From the NCBI GenBank assembly GCA_902524795.1, contig CABZEU010000011.1, positions 1 to 45,447 on the forward strand: DNA of 45,447 bases. Reading direction: 5' to 3'. The notes under the pieces were generated by a model. That model did no database searches and was not told the origin of the DNA. It saw only the letters and a program-made list of their open reading frames with translations. Origin of the DNA: an uncultured Pelagibacteraceae bacterium. GTDB taxonomy: Bacteria; Pseudomonadota; Alphaproteobacteria; Pelagibacterales; AG-422-B15. Position numbers and translations under genes: made by a program. Of this stretch, positions 35,068 through 44,421 are shown in pieces (position 1 is the first letter of the stretch; each line of letters opens with the position of its first letter).

Positions 35068-37083
35068 ATGAAAAAGCGTGGCAGAAAAAAGAAGCAAGTA
35101 AAGCAATCACAAGAGATTCATACATCTCAACCAATCGATCAAGATGGACCTGTTTTAGACTTAGAAAAGTCCATCATAAAAAAGTTAATTAAGCAAGGCA
35201 AGAAAGATGGGTACTTAACAAATGAATTGATAAAAAAATCGTTTCCAGAAGATAAATTTTCCTCTGAGCAAATTGAGCAATATACAACTAAATTATCACA
35301 AGTTGGATTTGATATTATTGACTCAGATGACTCAGATAATGACGATGATAAAGATGAAGATACCCCCGGGATTAAAACAGGATCAGAAAAAACAGATGAC
35401 CCTGTTAAGTTGTACCTTAGAGAAATGGGAACAGTTGATCTTCTCTCGCGAGAAGGAGAAATAGCTATTGCCAAAAGGATTGAGGCTGGACAGGAAGCTA
35501 TGATCTCTGGACTATGTGAGAGCCCACTAACATTAAAAGCAATCCTTGATTGGAGAGACGATATCATAGATGAAAAAATTACACTCAGAGAAGTCATAGA
35601 TCTCGAATCCTTATTTGAAGAGTCTCCAAACAAAAAAGAACTTAGTAAAAAAATTAAAGAAGCAAAAAAAAGAAAGGAACAAGAAGAGAAGGAAGAAATT
35701 AGAAAGCGAAAAGAAGCTGAGAAAAAGTCAGCAACATATGGAGATGATTCTGAACCTATGATAGAAACTTCTGCAGACCAGTCAGTTGAAGAATACGAAG
35801 ACTCAGATGATGAGTTGAATGTTTCTATTGCTATAATGGAAGAGGAATTAAAGCCCATTATTTTAGAAACGTTTAAAAAATTAAATAAAAGTTTCAAAAA
35901 GCTACAAAAGCTTCAACAAGATAAAATTGCTTTTCAAGAAAAAGGTAAAGAATTTCCTGCAAGATCTGAAAAGAATTACCAATTATCTAAAATAGCTGTT
36001 GTTGAATTGATCAAGGGTCTTCAAATAAATACAAATAAAATAGAGGAATTGATTAATAAGCTCTACATAATCAATAAAGAAGTTGTGTCACTTGAAGGTA
36101 AGTTACTTCGTTTAGCTATGCAGCATAAAATCACGCGAGAAGAGTTCTTGGACAAGTATGTAGGTAATGAGAATAACCCATACTGGTTAAGAAAAATTAC
36201 AAGACTTTCGGGGTGGGAAAAATTTGTTAAGTTAGAAAAAAATAATATCAAGAATATTATGAATGAAGTTAGGGCATCAGCAAGTAATATAGGGCTAACA
36301 TTAAATGAATTTAAAAGAATTGTTAGCAATGTTCAGAAAGGTGAAAGAGAGTCCAGTATTGCAAAAAAGGAAATGATTGAAGCAAATCTTAGATTAGTAA
36401 TCTCGATTGCTAAAAAATATACAAACAGAGGTCTTCAGTTTCTTGATCTTATTCAGGAGGGAAATATAGGACTTATGAAAGCCGTTGATAAGTTTGAGTA
36501 TAGAAGAGGATATAAATTTTCAACTTATGCCACATGGTGGATAAGGCAAGCAATTACTCGCTCGATAGCTGATCAGGCGAGAACAATTAGAATACCTGTT
36601 CATATGATAGAAACGATTAATAAAATTGTTAGAACGCAGAGACTCCTATTGAATGACATAGGCCGGGAACCTACTCCAGAAGAAATCTCTATCAAATTAA
36701 ATATGCCTCTTGAAAAAGTAAGAAAGGTTTTAAAAATTGCAAAAGAACCAGTAAGTCTTGAAACTCCTGTGGGAGACGAAGAAGACAGTCATTTAGGTGA
36801 TTTTATACAGGACGACAATGCTGTCATCCCAATTGATGCGGCAATAAATTCTAACTTAAGACAAACAACTACTAAGATATTGTCCTCGCTTACTCCTAGA
36901 GAGGAACGCGTACTAAGAATGAGGTTTGGTATTGGGATGAATTCAGACCATACGTTAGAAGAAGTTGGTCAACAATTCTCTGTCACGAGAGAACGAATTA
37001 GACAGATTGAAGCTAAAGCTTTACGTAAATTAAAGCATCCTACAAGAGCTAAACTACTCAAAAGCTTTTTAGATAAAAACTAA
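35068..37083 (+). CDS. rpoD: RNA polymerase sigma-70 factor (housekeeping RpoD)
   Basis: 671 aa; regions 1.2, 2 ([50 protein letters not shown]), 3 and 4 ([30 protein letters not shown]). Confidence 0.99.
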   Translation: MKKRGRKKKQVKQSQEIHTSQPIDQDGPVLDLEKSIIKKLIKQGKKDGYLTNELIKKSFPEDKFSSEQIEQYTTKLSQVGFDIIDSDDSDNDDDKDEDTPGIKTGSEKTDDPVKLYLREMGTVDLLSREGEIAIAKRIEAGQEAMISGLCESPLTLKAILDWRDDIIDEKITLREVIDLESLFEESPNKKELSKKIKEAKKRKEQEEKEEIRKRKEAEKKSATYGDDSEPMIETSADQSVEEYEDSDDELNVSIAIMEEELKPIILETFKKLNKSFKKLQKLQQDKIAFQEKGKEFPARSEKNYQLSKIAVVELIKGLQINTNKIEELINKLYIINKEVVSLEGKLLRLAMQHKITREEFLDKYVGNENNPYWLRKITRLSGWEKFVKLEKNNIKNIMNEVRASASNIGLTLNEFKRIVSNVQKGERESSIAKKEMIEANLRLVISIAKKYTNRGLQFLDLIQEGNIGLMKAVDKFEYRRGYKFSTYATWWIRQAITRSIADQARTIRIPVHMIETINKIVRTQRLLLNDIGREPTPEEISIKLNMPLEKVRKVLKIAKEPVSLETPVGDEEDSHLGDFIQDDNAVIPIDAAINSNLRQTTTKILSSLTPREERVLRMRFGIGMNSDHTLEEVGQQFSVTRERIRQIEAKALRKLKHPTRAKLLKSFLDKN

Positions 37084-37132
37084 TTTATTAATCTGTAAAT
37101 ACGTTTATTTTTTGTATATAACAAATTTAAAG

Positions 37133-37209
37133 GGGCCCATAGCTCAGTTGGTTAGAGCCCTCCGCTCATAACGGAGTTGTCCTAGGTTCGAGTCCTAGTG
37201 GGCCCACCA
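37133..37209 (+). tRNA. tRNA with CAU anticodon, probably tRNA-Ile2 (lysidine type); CCA encoded
   Basis: GGGCCCA acceptor pairs with TGGGCCC; anticodon arm CTCCG-CTCATAA-CGGAG; T-arm CTAGG-TTCGAGT-CCTAG; A discriminator then CCA. Overall similar to bacterial tRNA-Ile(CAU). Confidence 0.95.
37165..37206 (+). repeat. 42-bp direct repeat copy 1 (3' half of tRNA; att-like core)
   Basis: CTCATAACGGAGTTGTCCTAGGTTCGAGTCCTAGTGGGCCCA, identical to 37358-37399. Confidence 0.97.
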
Positions 37210-37266
37210 GATAATTCAATGACTTAGGTCATATATTCCCAACTTTTATCTTTCGAAATCAAACCC

Positions 37267-37287
37267 GTGCGGGATCTGTGCGGGATC
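37267..37287. repeat. Tandem 10-bp repeat GTGCGGGATC-T-GTGCGGGATC (11-bp period)
   Basis: Exact copies at 37267-37276 and 37278-37287, lying between the two tRNA half copies. Confidence 0.9.
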
Positions 37288-37357
37288 AGCTCTTAAAACT
37301 TAACAATTCCCATTTAATATTTATTGATTTACAATGATTCATTGGTATTGCACGACT

Positions 37358-37399
37358 CTCATAACGGAGTTGTCCTAGGTTCGAGTCCTAGTGGGCCCA
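37358..37399 (+). repeat. 42-bp direct repeat copy 2: tRNA 3'-half fragment (putative att remnant)
   Basis: Perfect copy from the anticodon loop to the discriminator base; no 5' half precedes it, and it is followed by T rather than CCA. Confidence 0.97.
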
Positions 37400-37513
37400 T
37401 CACTTGTTTAAATTCAAACTTATTAATCTATATCGTTTCTTAATTTGATTTTCATTTCTGAAGCCTTATTTAATGAATACAATGATTTTTAGAGACGCTA
37501 AATACTGTTAAAA

Positions 37514-38227
37514 ATGAAAAGTAAGTTATTGTATATTTACGTTATCTTTTTTTTATCTTTATCAAGCTTCATTTACGCCGATGAAAAAGCTGCAAATATT
37601 GAAATCGGTGAGGAATATTATGCGAAACTTTTGAATTCATGGGTAGAAATATTCCCTGACGGTAACAGAAATGCTGCAGGTCCAAAGTTTTTTAGTTTTG
37701 CACTCGAGCAAAGTTTAAATATAGAAGATTTTCTTGAGTATAATAAATTATATTGTGCAGTGTCAGGATCTGTACTTCAACCTGGTGAATCACCAGATTT
37801 TTTAAGTATTTATGAAGATCAGACTAATAATTTAATTTGTGGGGAATATTATAAGTGCTGTTGGCCATGCTCTTGTGACTTAATGAAATATGCTAAAACT
37901 AAGAAAGCAAATTTTATATTTGAAAATTCAGATTATGAATTAAATGTTCTAACAATAAAAGATCCATGTCAAAAAGAGAATTTTCCAATTCAAGTTAATA
38001 AAAATTATTTTTGCAAGAATGAAAAGCTTGATTCTAATCAAGTATTTACTATTGATGGAGATCTCGTTATTGGTTTACTACACAATGCGTCGGAATGTAC
38101 TAAAGAGCAAATAGCTACAATTGCTTCAAATGAAATGACAGGGGCAATGTGTGAAATTAGGAATAATCAATCGATCGAGGAAGTAGAGGGTGGCATGGGA
38201 GACATTTTTATTCAAATGGCAAATTAA
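37514..38227 (+). CDS. Secreted Cys-rich protein of unknown function
   Basis: 237 aa; signal peptide MKSKLLYIYVIFFLSLSSFIYADE; ten Cys including the cluster CGEYYKCCWPCSCD. Confidence 0.75.
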   Translation: MKSKLLYIYVIFFLSLSSFIYADEKAANIEIGEEYYAKLLNSWVEIFPDGNRNAAGPKFFSFALEQSLNIEDFLEYNKLYCAVSGSVLQPGESPDFLSIYEDQTNNLICGEYYKCCWPCSCDLMKYAKTKKANFIFENSDYELNVLTIKDPCQKENFPIQVNKNYFCKNEKLDSNQVFTIDGDLVIGLLHNASECTKEQIATIASNEMTGAMCEIRNNQSIEEVEGGMGDIFIQMAN

Positions 38228-38232
38228 CAAAT

Positions 38233-39678
38233 TTATTTTTGTCTAATTTCCAGAATATTATTTAATTTCAAGTCATTCATCTCAGTGATTGAGCCGTTCG
38301 TCCAAATAACCTCAACCTTACTTATAACTTCATTTTCTCTGATACCATAATGTGCTACAGGCTCCATTTGGCATAAATATCCTGAGCCTGCATCTATTGT
38401 TTTTGCATGAATTCTTTGATCAGAGTGAAGTTTAACAGTTGCACCACGTGCGGGTGCGCCATAAGTATTTAATGGTTTCACTCTTAGCCATCTATGATTT
38501 TGAGCAGTATTTGCTTTGAACATTGATAGAGTTTGCTCTGCTACTTCTCCGTGTGAAATAAGCAATTCCAGGACTCCATCGTTATCTATGTCAGCCACCG
38601 CTGCACCTGTACCTAAACCGTTTGGCTCTGACGCTTCACCAAGCTTTAATTCTATGAATTCTCCATTCTGATCTATTCGAAAAAGTTTATTTGCTTCTCC
38701 GATATTATTGAAGAAAACCTCGTCATAACCATCATTATCAAAATCAGCAGATATTACTGTTCTAACTCTAGTTGGTTCGTTAAAATTTGTTTTAGAAATG
38801 TCTATGAATTTATTTCCTGACCTTACAAAAGCCCTGTGATATCCCTCCCAGTTGCCGCTGATTATATCTAATTGCCCATCATATAAAATATCAGATAATG
38901 CAGTTCCTCTTCCATTCTGTAATTTATCATCTACACCGAACTGTTTGGCAACTTCAAGAAAGACGCCTTCCTTATTTTCGTATAAGAAATTTGCTCCACG
39001 TTCATTAGCTGCAAAAATATCACTGTTATTGGTAATAATGTTTCCTACAACTACTGCTCTACCTCCCGTAATTTTATCTATGTTTAAACTGGGTGCTTTA
39101 TCAACAATACGGTCTTCTTCTAGTTCATAGAAACGAGTGGGACCTCCATAATTAGCAACATATATTCCATATCTACCATTTCCCTTACGGTCAACGCATG
39201 CAACTGACCTACCAGCAGTGTAATTTAATTGTTCCTTATTTTTATTTAATGAGAAGAGATCTTGAAATTGATCATCTTTTTTATCAAGTAAACGATCTGT
39301 ATATAATTTTTCTCCACTATAAGAATCCGTATTTAAAAAGTATATTTCTTCATACCCGTCACGATCAATATCGCATGAAACAACGCCTATAGTCCTGCGG
39401 TCGACATCAGCAAAAATGTCCTTTTCAATGATGTTACTAACGAAACCATTTTTATAACTAAGCGCAATATTTTCTGTTCCAAAGCCCGTAACAATAAATT
39501 CATAATTTCCATCACTATTAATGTCATTTACAGAAATTCCATAACTTAAACGATCTTTGTTGTCATTAATAATACTTGAAATATTTTTAAAAAATTCAGC
39601 ATTTGCGTGACTAAAACTAAAAAAAAATACTATAAGATAAAAAGATAATTGAATTTTATTATTTTTATAACACCGCAT
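38233..39678 (-). CDS. Secreted FG-GAP/VCBS repeat protein with C-terminal ASPIC/UnbV domain
   Basis: Signal peptide; repeated D-x-D-x-D-G blocks (DINSDGNYE, DIDRDGYEE, DFDNDGYDE, DIDNDGVLE); C-terminal GAPARGATVKLHSDQRIHAKTIDAGSGYLCQMEPVAHYGI. Confidence 0.9.
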   Translation of the reverse strand: MRCYKNNKIQLSFYLIVFFFSFSHANAEFFKNISSIINDNKDRLSYGISVNDINSDGNYEFIVTGFGTENIALSYKNGFVSNIIEKDIFADVDRRTIGVVSCDIDRDGYEEIYFLNTDSYSGEKLYTDRLLDKKDDQFQDLFSLNKNKEQLNYTAGRSVACVDRKGNGRYGIYVANYGGPTRFYELEEDRIVDKAPSLNIDKITGGRAVVVGNIITNNSDIFAANERGANFLYENKEGVFLEVAKQFGVDDKLQNGRGTALSDILYDGQLDIISGNWEGYHRAFVRSGNKFIDISKTNFNEPTRVRTVISADFDNDGYDEVFFNNIGEANKLFRIDQNGEFIELKLGEASEPNGLGTGAAVADIDNDGVLELLISHGEVAEQTLSMFKANTAQNHRWLRVKPLNTYGAPARGATVKLHSDQRIHAKTIDAGSGYLCQMEPVAHYGIRENEVISKVEVIWTNGSITEMNDLKLNNILEIRQK

Positions 39679-39714
39679 TACAGCCTTCCATCAATAATTT
39701 AAATTATTCTCTAC

Positions 39715-40878
39715 TTAGCTTATTGTAAAATGCGAGACATTTATTCTTTTAGACAGAAAACCTGCTTTGCAGTACATAAGGTAAAAAGACCAGATTTTTT
39801 TAAACCTACCATTAAACCCTAGTTTAGAAATTTTTTCCCAATTTATTAAAAATTGTTCGTGCCATAAATCCAGTGTTCTTGCATAATCTTGAGCAAATGA
39901 TCTTTTTTTTATCATTGTTAAGTTGCAATTATTTGTAATCATTTCTAATTTTTTTTCACTTGCCATCATTCCTCCTGGGAAAATATAAGATTGAATAAAA
40001 TCAATATTGTTTTCATAAAAGTTAAAATATTTGTTATCGATAGTGATAGTTTGAATTAACGCTTTTTTATTTGGCTTTAGAAAACTCTTAATTTTTAAGA
40101 AATAGCTTTTCCAGAACTCCTTTCCAACAGCCTCAAACATTTCAATAGAAACTACGGCATCAAATTTCATATCAAATTCTCGATAATCTTTTTTTATCAC
40201 ATTTGTGTTACTTATATATTTTTTTAATCTTTTTTTTGAGAAATTATATTGTTCATCAGAAATAGTAATACCAGTAACATTATACCCCTTCGAAGCAGCA
40301 TACTCCATAAAACCACCCCATCCACAACCAATGTCAAGAATATGGTCTCCAAAATTAAGTTCAAGACTATCAATAATTTTTTGATATTTCATTTCTTGTG
40401 CCTCAGATAAACTGATTTTTTGATCATCAAATAAAGCTGCTGAATATGTCATTGTTCTGTCAAGCCACAAACTATAAAAATCGTTTCCAAGATCATAGTG
40501 AGCTTGAATATTATTTTTACTTCCTTTAACGGTATTTTTATTTAATGCATGTTTAAGATGATAAAACATTTTTAAATACTTTCTTCCACCTGCAATGGTC
40601 TTAATTTCATTAAGATTATGTGAAAAAAATATCATTAATTTTGATATATCTGGAGTTGATAAATAATTTTTAAAATAAGATTCTGCTAACCCAATGTCAC
40701 CTTTAGTTATGCATAGCCAAATTGCTTTCCATGAATGAATTTCTAATTCTGCATAGTCATCACCATATCCATATTTATAAAAGTGTTTATCTGGATAAGT
40801 AATCTTTATTGAACCAAAGCTAATCTTTTTAAATGAATTATTAATAATACTTTTAAGTATTTTATTCAGCATAACCAT
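39715..40878 (-). CDS. Cyclopropane-fatty-acyl-phospholipid synthase family SAM methyltransferase
   Basis: QAHYDLGNDFYSLWLDRTMTYSAALFDD, ILDIGCGWGGFMEYAASKGYNVTGITIS, SIEMFEAVGKEFW, YIFPGGMM. Confidence 0.93.
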   Translation of the reverse strand: MVMLNKILKSIINNSFKKISFGSIKITYPDKHFYKYGYGDDYAELEIHSWKAIWLCITKGDIGLAESYFKNYLSTPDISKLMIFFSHNLNEIKTIAGGRKYLKMFYHLKHALNKNTVKGSKNNIQAHYDLGNDFYSLWLDRTMTYSAALFDDQKISLSEAQEMKYQKIIDSLELNFGDHILDIGCGWGGFMEYAASKGYNVTGITISDEQYNFSKKRLKKYISNTNVIKKDYREFDMKFDAVVSIEMFEAVGKEFWKSYFLKIKSFLKPNKKALIQTITIDNKYFNFYENNIDFIQSYIFPGGMMASEKKLEMITNNCNLTMIKKRSFAQDYARTLDLWHEQFLINWEKISKLGFNGRFKKIWSFYLMYCKAGFLSKRINVSHFTIS

Positions 40879-41593
40879 TGCCTTTGTGAGGATAAACCCT
40901 GAGCTTTTTCATCCATAATTTGAGCGCTTGAAGATGTATTCTTGGAATTACCATCAATGAATTTAATGACAACTTGGCAAGATATATAAAAAAATTTATA
41001 GAATTAGTTTTTTTTATCTTACCTTTTAAATTTGTCATTATCTCTAAATTATTATTTTTATTAAATTGATTTATTTTTATTTCCAAATTAGGCAAGCTTT
41101 TTAACATAAATTTATATTTACCAATTTTTTCAGAAAAAGGAGATACATACATAATTTTCGATACATTATACCAATTGGTATTATTAATTACTTTTCCATT
41201 ATTATGAATATAATAAGTTTGTTTTTCTCTAAAAGTGTTTGTAACTTCAGCTATGTAAGCAATTATATTGTCTTCTATTTTTAAAAACCAAAAGCATACA
41301 GGATTGAAAGAATTTTTGAATGAATTAGGCGTTTTCAGTAAATCTATAGATGCACATTTTTTATTGATATCATGCTTTTTTATAAAGTTTTGAAACCAAT
41401 TAATAATATTTTGATTTATAAATTTGGAATTAAAATCATAAGAAAGTGTGAAACTAAGCTCGTTAAACGCGCCATTTTTAAAATTAAATACATCTTCGTT
41501 ATAAATGCTTGTATATTTATAAATAAACTTATGTTTTTTTGGAAATGATCGGTTGTGCAAGACAGTCCCATCAAATATGTAACTTTTAATCAT
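40862..41593 (-). CDS. DUF1365 family protein
   Basis: 243 aa between a FAD amine oxidase and a Cfa-like gene; NPVCFWFL, EVTNTFREKQTYYI and VSKIMYVSPF motifs. Confidence 0.88.
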   Translation of the reverse strand: MIKSYIFDGTVLHNRSFPKKHKFIYKYTSIYNEDVFNFKNGAFNELSFTLSYDFNSKFINQNIINWFQNFIKKHDINKKCASIDLLKTPNSFKNSFNPVCFWFLKIEDNIIAYIAEVTNTFREKQTYYIHNNGKVINNTNWYNVSKIMYVSPFSEKIGKYKFMLKSLPNLEIKINQFNKNNNLEIMTNLKGKIKKTNSINFFIYLAKLSLNSLMVIPRIHLQALKLWMKKLRVYPHKGNGYAE

Positions 41594-41645
41594 TAAAAAT
41601 ATTGTTTATTTTCGTACTAACTCTCGCACCCGATTCAAACCCGTC
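41586..41645 (-). other. In-frame coding-like extension of the FAD protein past its TAG stop (DGFESGARVSTKINNIFND*)
   Basis: Read in the same frame as 41646-42797; ends with TAA 41586-41588, overlapping the ATG (41591-41593) of DUF1365. Confidence 0.75.
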
Positions 41646-42797
41646 CTAATGAAATCCATATCCCAAATACGCCCCGGCATAAAAAATATTATTTTTTCCT
41701 TGTATCTTTTCTATTTCTATTTGTCCCTTTAAAGTATTTCTAGAAAAAATTATATGTTCATAGTTAATTCTTTTAAGTACATTTTTTATTTTTAGATCTG
41801 AAATATCTCCAACTGTAACAAATAAGTTATCTTTGGTGTCCAAGCTTTGAAGACTATTCATCCAGTATGTCAGATATTTCCTATTCTCAAAATCAAATGA
41901 ATTCCACGAGCTCCAATTTTCCCTCTTAAGTGGCATTAATTGTTCATCTTGATGAAGAATGACATTATTATTAGAATATTGAAAATTGTTCATGACAAAA
42001 TTTTCTTCTTTGTCTCGGTTAAGTAAAATTTTTTTTATTTGATTAATATTACAGGTAAAGACTACATAATCATATTCAGCATTAAATTTACTTGAAATTA
42101 ATTTGATTTTGTTTTGTTTTTTTTCAATTTTAATATTTTCTGAAAGATAAATGTTTTTTATATTTGAATTAAATATGAACTTTTCTATATATGCCTTACT
42201 TCCATTATCTAAAGTAAGCCACTGCGGGCGATTGATTAATTTCGTTAAACCGTGATTTTCAAAAAAATTTAATAAAGTAGATGCAGGAAATTCAGTAATT
42301 TTATTGTTTAGAGTTGACCAAATAGCTGATGCCATTGGAAAAATATATTGATCTGAAAATTGTTTTGAAAAATTATTTTCTTTTATCCATTCAATGATTG
42401 ATTTATTTGTATTTTTTTTATTTCTAGCACATTTATTGAATTTCAAAATATTTAGAAAAAAAATTAAGTTTGATAATGTAAAATAGTATTTAAGTTTAAA
42501 AAAGTTTTTTGAACTCCAAGAAGTATCATTATTGCTAAAACTATAAGACATATCAGATTCATTTATTTTGAGTTTAAATTTTTTAAATACCTTTAAAAGA
42601 TCTTTGTAGTTTCTGTCATTAAAAACTATAAAACCTGTATCAACATTTATATCTTTGTTTTTAATTTTAATGTTGTGAGTATGTGTATGACCTCCCATCC
42701 TGTCATTGCTGTCGTACATGTCAATTTCTATCTTTCTGTTTAGGTGATATGCTGTAGACAACGCAGATATTCCAGTACCTATTATAGCAATTTTCAT
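41646..42797 (-). CDS. FAD-dependent amine oxidase-like protein (COG2907-type), apparently truncated by TAG 41646-41648
   Basis: IAIIGTGISALSTAYHL, YDSNDRMGGHTHT, VDTGFIVFN; ends ...IFYAGAYLGYGFH*, mid-way through a conserved C-terminal motif (see findings). Confidence 0.9.
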   Translation of the reverse strand: MKIAIIGTGISALSTAYHLNRKIEIDMYDSNDRMGGHTHTHNIKIKNKDINVDTGFIVFNDRNYKDLLKVFKKFKLKINESDMSYSFSNNDTSWSSKNFFKLKYYFTLSNLIFFLNILKFNKCARNKKNTNKSIIEWIKENNFSKQFSDQYIFPMASAIWSTLNNKITEFPASTLLNFFENHGLTKLINRPQWLTLDNGSKAYIEKFIFNSNIKNIYLSENIKIEKKQNKIKLISSKFNAEYDYVVFTCNINQIKKILLNRDKEENFVMNNFQYSNNNVILHQDEQLMPLKRENWSSWNSFDFENRKYLTYWMNSLQSLDTKDNLFVTVGDISDLKIKNVLKRINYEHIIFSRNTLKGQIEIEKIQGKNNIFYAGAYLGYGFH

Positions 42798-42842
42798 ACT
42801 TCAAGTTATTGATTAAATTATAATTGATTTTAAGATGACATT

Positions 42843-43691
42843 ATGAGTATGACAATAAAAGTATCTGAACAAGCATGCGGTGCTTCAATTACTGGAATTG
42901 ATTTAACTAGAACACTATCAGATATCGAAATTAAGGAGATAAGGGCGTTATGGCTTGAACATCACGTACTAAGTTTTCCAGATCAAGCAATAAACGATGA
43001 CGAACTAGAGAGGTTCACACTTTATTTTGGAAATTTTGGCGACGATCCCTTTATCGCTCCTATTTCTGGGAGAAATAATATTATTGCGGTTAAGAGAACA
43101 GCCGATGAAAAGGTTCCAATTTTTGCTGATAATTGGCATACAGACTGGAGTTTTCAAGAAAACCCTCCAGCGGGTACTTGTCTTTATGGAAAAATTATTC
43201 CAACTCAAGGTGGTGATACCTTATTTGCCAATCAACATTTAGCATTGGAAAAAATGCCATCTTTGCTTAGAAAAAAACTTGAGGGAAAACAAGCAATACA
43301 TTCAGCCCTTGTACCTTATTCCCCTGGTGGTGGTTATGGAGATAAAGATAGAGAAATGGGAAGAAGTATGGATATACGAGCTTCTGATGAAGCATTTTCA
43401 AAACAATTACATCCTATAATTAAACAGCATCCTGAAACAAAACGAGAGGGAATTTATGGTACGATAGGTTACATCATCGGTATTGATGGGATGGATAATC
43501 AAGATGCACTAAAATTACTGATGGAGTTAAGTGCTTGGCAGTGCCAAGATGAGTTTATCTATAAGCACAAATGGAAAAAAGATATGTTAATTATGTGGGA
43601 TAATAGAAGTGTATTACATAGAGCAACAGGAGGCTATGAAGGTCAAGAAAGACTATTACATAGAACAACAGTTGCCGCATATGGAAAATAG
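42843..43691 (+). CDS. TauD/TfdA-family 2OG-Fe(II) dioxygenase
   Basis: NWHTDWSF (HxD), GGDTLFANQH, MWDNRSVLHRATGGYEGQERLLHRTTV (distal H and R). Confidence 0.95.
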   Translation: MSMTIKVSEQACGASITGIDLTRTLSDIEIKEIRALWLEHHVLSFPDQAINDDELERFTLYFGNFGDDPFIAPISGRNNIIAVKRTADEKVPIFADNWHTDWSFQENPPAGTCLYGKIIPTQGGDTLFANQHLALEKMPSLLRKKLEGKQAIHSALVPYSPGGGYGDKDREMGRSMDIRASDEAFSKQLHPIIKQHPETKREGIYGTIGYIIGIDGMDNQDALKLLMELSAWQCQDEFIYKHKWKKDMLIMWDNRSVLHRATGGYEGQERLLHRTTVAAYGK

Positions 43692-43695
43692 CAAA

Positions 43696-44376
43696 ATGAA
43701 AATTGATTTGATTTATTTTAAAATGCGTGCATTGGCAGAGGCTCCTCAGCTTCTTATGCATTATTTGAATATTAAATATAATTATATTATGTCATGGGAT
43801 TACTTCGGCAAAGAATGGCAAGAAGTTAAAGCTCAAATTCCCTTTAAACAACTTCCTATGATAGTGGTCAATGATAAACATGACATTTGTCAGAGTATAG
43901 CGATACTAAATTTTATAGAAAATATTGCAGGCCTAAAATTAAAAGAACCAATTCAGGATGCTAAAGCAAGCGCTATTTTACAGAGTGCACAGGAACTGTT
44001 TTTGCCACTTAATCCTACCGTGAATTTTGCTGTAGGTGATGATTTTATAAAAAAACGAGACAATATGATGCCTTTTCTTCAAACTAGGTTTGAAGAATTA
44101 GAAAAAATATTAAAATCAAATGAACATATATTTTTTATTGACAATGAACCACGAGCTTGTGATTTTGCAACTTTTCATCATCTTGATCTTTCTAGGGAGC
44201 TGGATGCAAATTTAATTAAGAAATATCCGAGATTAGAGCAATTTTTAGAGGATATTAATTCACTATCCCAAATCGAAAATTATCTTAACAGCAGACCTGA
44301 ACTGATTGATGTCGGTATTGAGCCAAAACTTGTGATTGATGGTACTGCACAACCAACGGGGACACAAAAAACTTAG
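43696..44376 (+). CDS. Glutathione S-transferase-like protein
   Basis: Probable start ATG 43696 (MKIDLIYFKMRALAEAPQLLMHYLNI), just after the tauD-like stop; the upstream part of the tracked ORF from 43609 overlaps tauD. Thioredoxin-like IPFKQLPMIVVND followed by CQSIAILNFI. Confidence 0.82.
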   Translation: MKIDLIYFKMRALAEAPQLLMHYLNIKYNYIMSWDYFGKEWQEVKAQIPFKQLPMIVVNDKHDICQSIAILNFIENIAGLKLKEPIQDAKASAILQSAQELFLPLNPTVNFAVGDDFIKKRDNMMPFLQTRFEELEKILKSNEHIFFIDNEPRACDFATFHHLDLSRELDANLIKKYPRLEQFLEDINSLSQIENYLNSRPELIDVGIEPKLVIDGTAQPTGTQKT

Positions 44377-44421
44377 TATACTAGTAAGTATTTAATTCAT
44401 TAGCTAAGATCATAGAATATT

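Noticed and set aside
35139-35897. 252-aa antisense ORF opposite rpoD
   Set aside because: Ser-rich low-complexity translation that mirrors the acidic/Lys-rich rpoD frame; rpoD is certain on the other strand.
37358-37399. Second functional tRNA gene
   Set aside because: Only the 3' half is present; the acceptor 5' strand, D-arm and 5' anticodon stem are missing, so it cannot fold as a tRNA.
41586-41648. Genome-wide UAG recoding (e.g. pyrrolysine-like) to explain the FAD-gene TAG
   Set aside because: TAG terminates several other well-supported genes in the window at expected C-termini, and no pyrrolysine machinery is visible.
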